In this document: positions 59,379 to 64,000 of the stretch, one piece after another
Layout: each line of letters starts with the position of its first letter
How positions within the stretch are numbered: position 1 is the stretch's first letter
Assembly: GCF_002217795.2 (NCBI RefSeq)
Contig: NZ_AP018823.1
Span: forward strand, 3,658,001-3,722,000
Source of the DNA: Aquitalea magnusonii
Lineage (GTDB): Bacteria; Pseudomonadota; Gammaproteobacteria; Burkholderiales; Chromobacteriaceae
Direction: 5' to 3'
Length of the DNA: 64,000 nt
Notes under the pieces: model-generated
What the model was told of the DNA's origin: nothing
Database searches by the model: none
Seen by the model: only the letters and a program-made list of their open reading frames with translations
Program-made: the position numbers and the translations under genes

Positions 59379-62198
59379 TCATGCTTGCGGGTCTGCCTGC
59401 GGCGCATCCACCCGGCGGCGGGTTTGCAGGATGGGCGGGGCCCACTGCTCGCCCGGCCGCTTCTTGCGGGTGGCCAGCGTCAGTTCCGATGGTGCAAAGA
59501 TATTGATGTTGTGGGTGTTGGGCGTGGTGATCAGATACTGCGCCTCGGTAGCCTTGAGGAAGCCCGCCACCCGGTCGATGTTGAAAATATCGAGGTGGGC
59601 GAAGGGTTCGTCAATGAACACGAAGCCGGACGGATTGGCCTCGTCCATCATCAGGCCGATCAGCAGGATCAGCGACTTCATCACCTGCTGACCGCCGGAA
59701 GCCTCGCCGTCGTTCATGCCCATCAGGCCCTTCTGGTCGAAGTTGAAGCGCAGCGTCAGCCCGGCCTGGGCCAGCGCGGCGTCGTCGTTTTCCAGCGTGG
59801 GCAGTTCCACATCCACACCGATGCCGGCCAGTTCGCCCAGACGCTTGATATTGGCACCATAAGCCCGCACCGTGGCGCGCAGCTTGCCCATATAGGCGGC
59901 GCGGGCGTCGTCGGTGAGTTCACGCGAGCGGTCCACCTCGCTCTGGCGGCGCTGGCGTTCGCGGTCGATTTGCGCCAGGTCGTCGGCCAGCTTGTCGCGC
60001 AGCGCCAGTACCGACTCGTCGGTTTCCCATTCGCCGCCTTGCAGCCGCTCTTGCAGGTAATTCAGCTGATGGCGCGCATCGGCAGCGCTTTCGTATTCCT
60101 CTTCCAGCGCGGCCACATGCTCGGCGGCCAAGGCATCGGCGGGCAAACGCTCGGCCCACTCGCGCAGTTCGGCCAGCAGGCGGCGCAGCTGGCGGCGGCT
60201 GTTTTCCACTTCCTGACGCTTCCCGTCGTAGCGCGACAGGCTTTCCTGTTCGCGCTGGCAGATGCGGTCGTGCTCCAGCCGCGCATCGCTGTAGCGCTGG
60301 TCGGCCGCATCCTTGGTGGCACTGGCTTCGGCCAGTTGCGCGCCCAGCTCTTGCTGCTGCGCTTGCAGGCTGTCCAGCCGGGCGGCAAGTGCGGCAAACT
60401 CTTCGGCACGGCTGTCCAGTTGGCGGATGGCGTCCATGCCGCCCAGGTATTCGGCCAGCCCGGCCGCTTCGCGGGTGATGGCCACCAGCCGTTCTTCGTC
60501 GGCCAGAATGCGCACGTTCAGCTGTTTCAGTTCATCGCGCAGTGCCAGCAGGCGCGACTGGCGCGCACCTTCGCCAAAGGCAAATTCATGCGCGGCCACG
60601 CCGATATGGCGCGCCCCGCGTCGTTCGCGGAAGTAACCGTCGCGGGTAATCCAGTCGCCATCCACCGCGGCACCGGCCTGGGCATTTTCCACCCGGCTGA
60701 CCTTGTTCAACTGCTGGTACAGCCAGTCCGGCGCATTGGCGGAAAAGCGGATTACCTCCAGCAGGCTGCCCTTGCGCGCCGGCGGCGGGCTGCTGCGTTC
60801 CGGCACCACAAAATGGCGGAAGCGCAGTTTTTCACCCAAGCGCCAGGCCTCGCCCTTTTGCTGCGGATTTTCCAGCAATACCACATGGCGGTACGGACGC
60901 AGCATGGCTTCCACCGCGCCCTGCCAGCCGGCGTCCATCACCTCGATGATGTCGGACAGCATGGCGTGGCCGATATTGGCCTCGTCCAGCGCCGCCTTGA
61001 ACTGGCGCACTTCTTCCGGCGAGCGGCCACGGCCGATTTCCAGTGCCTCGACATGGTTTTTCAGGTCGACGCGCTGGCGGTTCAGGTCGCGCAGGCCGTC
61101 TTTCAGTTGCTCGGCCTCACTGCGCAGGCCGGACAGCTTGTCGGACAGCGCGGCGGCATCGGCACCGTATTCGCGGCTGGCCAGGGCTTGCAGGCGGTCG
61201 CGCTCTTTCAGCTGGCCACTGACGCTGGCATGTTCGGCCTTGGCGGCCATGAACTGCTCCTGCGCCTGCAAACGGGCCTGCTCGGCCGCCTGACGTGCTT
61301 CGCCAGCGGCCACTTCGGCGGCCTTGAGCTTGGCCACCAGTTGCAGGGTGTCGTGATGCTCACGCCGGGTGCGGCTGAGCTGGCCGTAGGCGGCGCGGTA
61401 GTTTTGCCAGGTCTGGCCCAGCGCGCTCTTGCCATCCAGATAGGCCAGCACCGGCAGGGCTTCGTCCTGCAGGCGGCGGATGGTCTGGCTGAGCTGACGC
61501 CATTCCAGAAAACGCCCGGCGCGGGTTTTCATGGTTTCCACCCGCGCTTCCAGTGCTTCTTCCTGCCGGGTGAGTGCTTCCAGTTCCAGCTCGGTGGCGC
61601 GTTGTTCGTCACGGGCGCGCTGGTAGTTGTCCAGCACGTCCTTGTCGCCGAATACCTGGAACACCAGGTCCAGCAATTGTTTGGGGCTGTACTCGGTCAG
61701 CTTGTCGGTATCGCCCTGCTCCAGCGCCAGCACCTCGCCCACGGCGGGGGTGAGGCCAGCCACCTCCAGCCGGCGACGGTATTCCTGCACACCCAGCCAT
61801 TGCGCTTGCGCCTCGGCCAGTTCCAGCGGCACATCACCGTCCAGAATGGCGTAATGCCGCACCCAGTCGCCGCCCTGTTTCTTGATGCGGCACAGCAGCG
61901 TCACCGCATCGCTGACGATGGGAAAGAACGGCGTGGGATACAGGCCGCCGGACGGACGACGCGGGTTGTCCACCACGCCGCGCAGGTAGGCAAAGGGCTC
62001 GCGGTTGTTGCGCACATAGCGCTTGTAGTCGCGCTTGCCCGAGCACTTGATGGCCAGCAGGGTGCGCATGGCATCCAGCAAGGTGGTTTTGCCCGAGCCA
62101 TTGGGGCCGATGATGGTGACAATCTGCGCGTCCAGCGGCACGGCCAGCCGTTGCCAGAAGTCCCAGTGCACCATTTCTACCGATTTCATCTGGAACAT
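59379..62198 (-). CDS. mksB: MksB/JetC-like SMC ATPase
   Basis: 939 residues. Walker A is at residues 31-38 (GPNGSGKT). Two long coiled coils rich in Glu, Gln, Arg and Ala surround a hinge region (about 395-510; EVMDAGWQGAVEAMLRPYRH). The C-terminal head has the signature GMNDGEASGGQQVMKSL and Walker B SGFVFIDEPFAHLD. The size fits MksB of Pseudomonas (shorter than MukB). It overlaps mksE by ATGA. It would dimerise, bind the kleisin MksF and extrude DNA loops. Confidence 0.85.
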   Translation of the reverse strand: MFQMKSVEMVHWDFWQRLAVPLDAQIVTIIGPNGSGKTTLLDAMRTLLAIKCSGKRDYKRYVRNNREPFAYLRGVVDNPRRPSGGLYPTPFFPIVSDAVTLLCRIKKQGGDWVRHYAILDGDVPLELAEAQAQWLGVQEYRRRLEVAGLTPAVGEVLALEQGDTDKLTEYSPKQLLDLVFQVFGDKDVLDNYQRARDEQRATELELEALTRQEEALEARVETMKTRAGRFLEWRQLSQTIRRLQDEALPVLAYLDGKSALGQTWQNYRAAYGQLSRTRREHHDTLQLVAKLKAAEVAAGEARQAAEQARLQAQEQFMAAKAEHASVSGQLKERDRLQALASREYGADAAALSDKLSGLRSEAEQLKDGLRDLNRQRVDLKNHVEALEIGRGRSPEEVRQFKAALDEANIGHAMLSDIIEVMDAGWQGAVEAMLRPYRHVVLLENPQQKGEAWRLGEKLRFRHFVVPERSSPPPARKGSLLEVIRFSANAPDWLYQQLNKVSRVENAQAGAAVDGDWITRDGYFRERRGARHIGVAAHEFAFGEGARQSRLLALRDELKQLNVRILADEERLVAITREAAGLAEYLGGMDAIRQLDSRAEEFAALAARLDSLQAQQQELGAQLAEASATKDAADQRYSDARLEHDRICQREQESLSRYDGKRQEVENSRRQLRRLLAELREWAERLPADALAAEHVAALEEEYESAADARHQLNYLQERLQGGEWETDESVLALRDKLADDLAQIDRERQRRQSEVDRSRELTDDARAAYMGKLRATVRAYGANIKRLGELAGIGVDVELPTLENDDAALAQAGLTLRFNFDQKGLMGMNDGEASGGQQVMKSLILLIGLMMDEANPSGFVFIDEPFAHLDIFNIDRVAGFLKATEAQYLITTPNTHNINIFAPSELTLATRKKRPGEQWAPPILQTRRRVDAPQADPQA

Positions 62199-62977
62199 CA
62201 GCGGTCTTCCTCTTGCGCGGGGGCTTGTGTGTCGTCTTCGGGGCCTTCAACAGCAGCAAACAGGCTGGCGCCATCCTCCGTCACCGTAGGCTGTACCGCC
62301 TGGGCAATGGCGCTGGCGGTCTTGTCGGCCAGGGCGTCGGCCGCCTGGCTGCGGCGCTGGCCCAGCACTTCGGACAGTGCGCCTTCGATGATGCGCGGGG
62401 CCAGTTGGCTGTAGTCGATCATCAGATCCAGCATCGGGCCTTCATCCAGCCACTTGTTACGGCGTACCACAAAGCCCAGGTTCACCAGCCGGCCCAGATT
62501 GGCATTGAAGCGGGTACGGCCGCCCAGCGCCTTGCCGAAGTCGGCATACAGCGCGTCTTCCGACACGCCGGTGGACACGCCCTCGCCGGTTTCCAGCGGT
62601 TTTTGCGCGCCAAACATATCGCTCTGGTTTTCGCGCCCGGCTTCCACGCGGGCAATCTGCCGTTCGCGCTTGGGCAGGATGATCAGCGCCCACAGGATGA
62701 CCAGCAGCGCCACGCCATCGCGCGGCAGGCCCAGATTATTGTTGAGCCAGGCTTCGCCGCTGCCGAATACCGGCTCGGTCATCTCCGGCAGCAGGGCGAC
62801 GGCAATGTGCTCGGCATAGGGGTTCTCCACCAGCCGCAGGCCGACATCGGCCAGCCGCTTGTCCAGCTCCTGGCGGAAGATATCGTCCAGCAGCGCCTTG
62901 CGCGCCAGCGCGTCGCCACGCGGCACCACGCGGTGTGCCAGCAGGCGGGCGGTGAGGGTTTTCAGTTGCTGTTCCAT
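62198..62977 (-). CDS. mksE: MksE/JetB-like condensin subunit
   Basis: 259 residues, predicted mostly helical with winged-helix character (LDDIFRQELDKRLADVGLRL, DGVALLVILWALIILPKRER, LYADFGKALGGRTRFNANLG, RRNKWLDEGPMLDLMIDYSQ). This matches the MksE/MukE role as kleisin-binding accessory subunit. A disordered acidic tail follows residue 225. It starts 3 bp after mksF ends and is coupled to mksB by ATGA. Confidence 0.78.
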   Translation of the reverse strand: MEQQLKTLTARLLAHRVVPRGDALARKALLDDIFRQELDKRLADVGLRLVENPYAEHIAVALLPEMTEPVFGSGEAWLNNNLGLPRDGVALLVILWALIILPKRERQIARVEAGRENQSDMFGAQKPLETGEGVSTGVSEDALYADFGKALGGRTRFNANLGRLVNLGFVVRRNKWLDEGPMLDLMIDYSQLAPRIIEGALSEVLGQRRSQAADALADKTASAIAQAVQPTVTEDGASLFAAVEGPEDDTQAPAQEEDR

Positions 62978-62980
62978 GGC

Positions 62981-64000
62981 TTAATTCGGGGTATGGGGAA
63001 GCAGCCGCGCATCCGACAGCGTGGCTACTTCCGGGTGTTCGGGTTCAATCACGGCTTCGCCACCGTGCAGGGTGAACGGCAATTTGGCTAGCGCCGCCAC
63101 AATGCTGGCATCGCCATGGCTTTCCGGGTCGCCAATCAAGGACAGCAAGGACAACCGGTAGGCGGTTTCGTTGTAGCTGTCGGCCAGCACCGCCTGCCGG
63201 ATGGGGATGTGGTCCGCCCCGCTCTCGCCCAGTTGCAGGCCCAGGGTCAGCAGTTCGTCGTACATGGCTTCGGCGGCAAACAGGCGCTCCACTTCCAGCT
63301 CGCCGGACAGGGGCGCGGCCACGCTGCCGGGCAAGGTGGTATTGCCGGCCTTGGCCCGCTCGCGCGCCAGCAGCTCGAATTCCGCCATATCGGCCAGCTC
63401 CGGCGTGGCGATGAAAGCCGGTTCCGGGTTGATGGACAGGCAGCCGGTCAGTTGATCAGCCAGTTGGCCCACCGCCTGACGGCGCAGCCAGTCGGCAATA
63501 TCGGTGGAAGTCAGGCCGGAACTGCCCAGATGCACACGCTGTGCGGCCAACTGCGCCAGTCGGCGCTCGAAAGTACCGGCCAGCGCCAGCATGCGGCTTT
63601 GTGCCAGCGCCACCGCCTGCGCCTGATTCAGGGCGGACAGGCTGAGCGTGTCGTCGGCGGTGAGGCTGCGGATGACTTCTGTCGATTTGGCCACCCAGCG
63701 CCATACCGCTTCCAGCCGGTGCTGGGCGGCGCGGATGCGGAATTCGGATTGCGATTCCAGCGCCTCTTCAAACTCGCCATACAGCTCGTTCAGCCGCGCC
63801 AGCAAGTGCTTGAGTGCGTCGTCCGACAACTGCCCCACCGCCTGGCCAGCCGCCACCTGGCTGGTGAGATAGCCCAGCTCGACATCATCACCGGCAAAGT
63901 CAATCAAGGTGGCCAGCGCCGCCAGCGCCACGCGTGCGCCTTCGGACAGCTGGTACTGACCGCCATCGCTGTCGTACACCAGCAATTCGCCCTCGCGCAG
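62981..64000 (-). CDS. mksF: MksF/JetA-like kleisin subunit, 5' end outside the window
   Basis: The visible 339 residues run open to the window edge; the TTG at 63985 is not taken as a start. Helical domains such as SDDALKHLLARLNELYGEFE, RIRAAQHRLEAVWRWVAKST and VERLFAAEAMYDELLTLGLQ and the C-terminal winged-helix-like part (NETAYRLSLLSLIGDPES) fit an MksF/JetA kleisin. Followed without gap by mksE, mksB and mksG. The missing N-terminal part would hold the MksB-binding dimerisation region. Confidence 0.75.
   Translation of the reverse strand: MREGELLVYDSDGGQYQLSEGARVALAALATLIDFAGDDVELGYLTSQVAAGQAVGQLSDDALKHLLARLNELYGEFEEALESQSEFRIRAAQHRLEAVWRWVAKSTEVIRSLTADDTLSLSALNQAQAVALAQSRMLALAGTFERRLAQLAAQRVHLGSSGLTSTDIADWLRRQAVGQLADQLTGCLSINPEPAFIATPELADMAEFELLARERAKAGNTTLPGSVAAPLSGELEVERLFAAEAMYDELLTLGLQLGESGADHIPIRQAVLADSYNETAYRLSLLSLIGDPESHGDASIVAALAKLPFTLHGGEAVIEPEHPEVATLSDARLLPHTPN

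Noticed and set aside
59187..62414. Very long + strand frame (about 1075 codons) opposite mksB
   Set aside because: Antisense of a GC-rich coding region; the minus frame carries intact Walker A, signature and Walker B motifs, and the plus translation is low-complexity Gln/His/Arg/Gly.

Overview
The window looks like a chromosomal segment of a high-GC betaproteobacterium, most likely Neisseriales/Chromobacteriaceae (Aquitalea-, Vogesella- or Chromobacterium-like). This is inferred from GC- and CTG-rich codon use, the RegA/RegB, QseB/QseC, Fpr and AlkK-type proteins, and several chemoreceptor genes; no rRNA or species marker is present. No tRNA, rRNA, CRISPR array, transposase or integrase was seen.

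Layout. 1-6134: the end of a LuxR-type regulator, then a + strand operon for organic-acid or semialdehyde use (aldehyde dehydrogenase, DUF485/solute-sodium symporter pair, glutathione transferase, cupin, D-2-hydroxyacid dehydrogenase). 6131-12004: a TPR/glycosyltransferase-like protein, a Cache chemoreceptor and an AlkK-type acyl-CoA synthetase, all on the minus strand. 12326-17829: RegA/RegB redox two-component system, and a PepSY / cytochrome b561 / QseB / QseC operon with a PmrA-box-like site upstream. 17926-22860: LpxH-like phosphatase with a GT4 glycosyltransferase, a roughly 0.5 kb candidate structured ncRNA with its own promoter and terminator, a beta-decarboxylating dehydrogenase, and ferredoxin-NADP reductase. 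22965-31501: a secreted Lys/Ala/His-rich protein built from eight 99-bp repeats, a RquA-like methyltransferase, exonuclease III, a lipid A phosphoethanolamine transferase, a candidate small gene, oligopeptidase A, gamma-carbonic anhydrase and a GNAT acetyltransferase. 31517-38294: a glycerol/polyol-type catabolic operon (FGGY kinase, two FAD enzymes), an APC permease and a divergent DeoR regulator.

38626-50962 is a type VI secretion cassette: an uncharacterised membrane protein, a PAAR tip, VgrG, a large effector joining an M23-like domain to a GH19 lysozyme-like domain, four paralogous secreted immunity candidates, an orphan copy of the effector C-terminus between the first two of them, and an orphan TssM/IcmF-like protein with no recognisable Walker A motif. 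The segment from the effector to the last immunity gene is visibly AT-rich against its surroundings, which suggests horizontal acquisition and repeated cassette exchange. This is the strongest candidate for a little-described system here.

51220-58023: a second chemoreceptor, a hairpin-dense gap, thiol peroxidase, a carboxymuconolactone decarboxylase-family protein, HisC, an EamA transporter, a candidate small RNA and an MBL-fold hydrolase. 58075-64000 (running off the end): an MksFEBG (Wadjet/JetABCD-type) SMC system, implicated in chromosome organisation and plasmid defence.

A short interspersed repeat, MITE-like, occurs three times (about 33092, 38291 and 55231), each copy against the 3' end of a gene.
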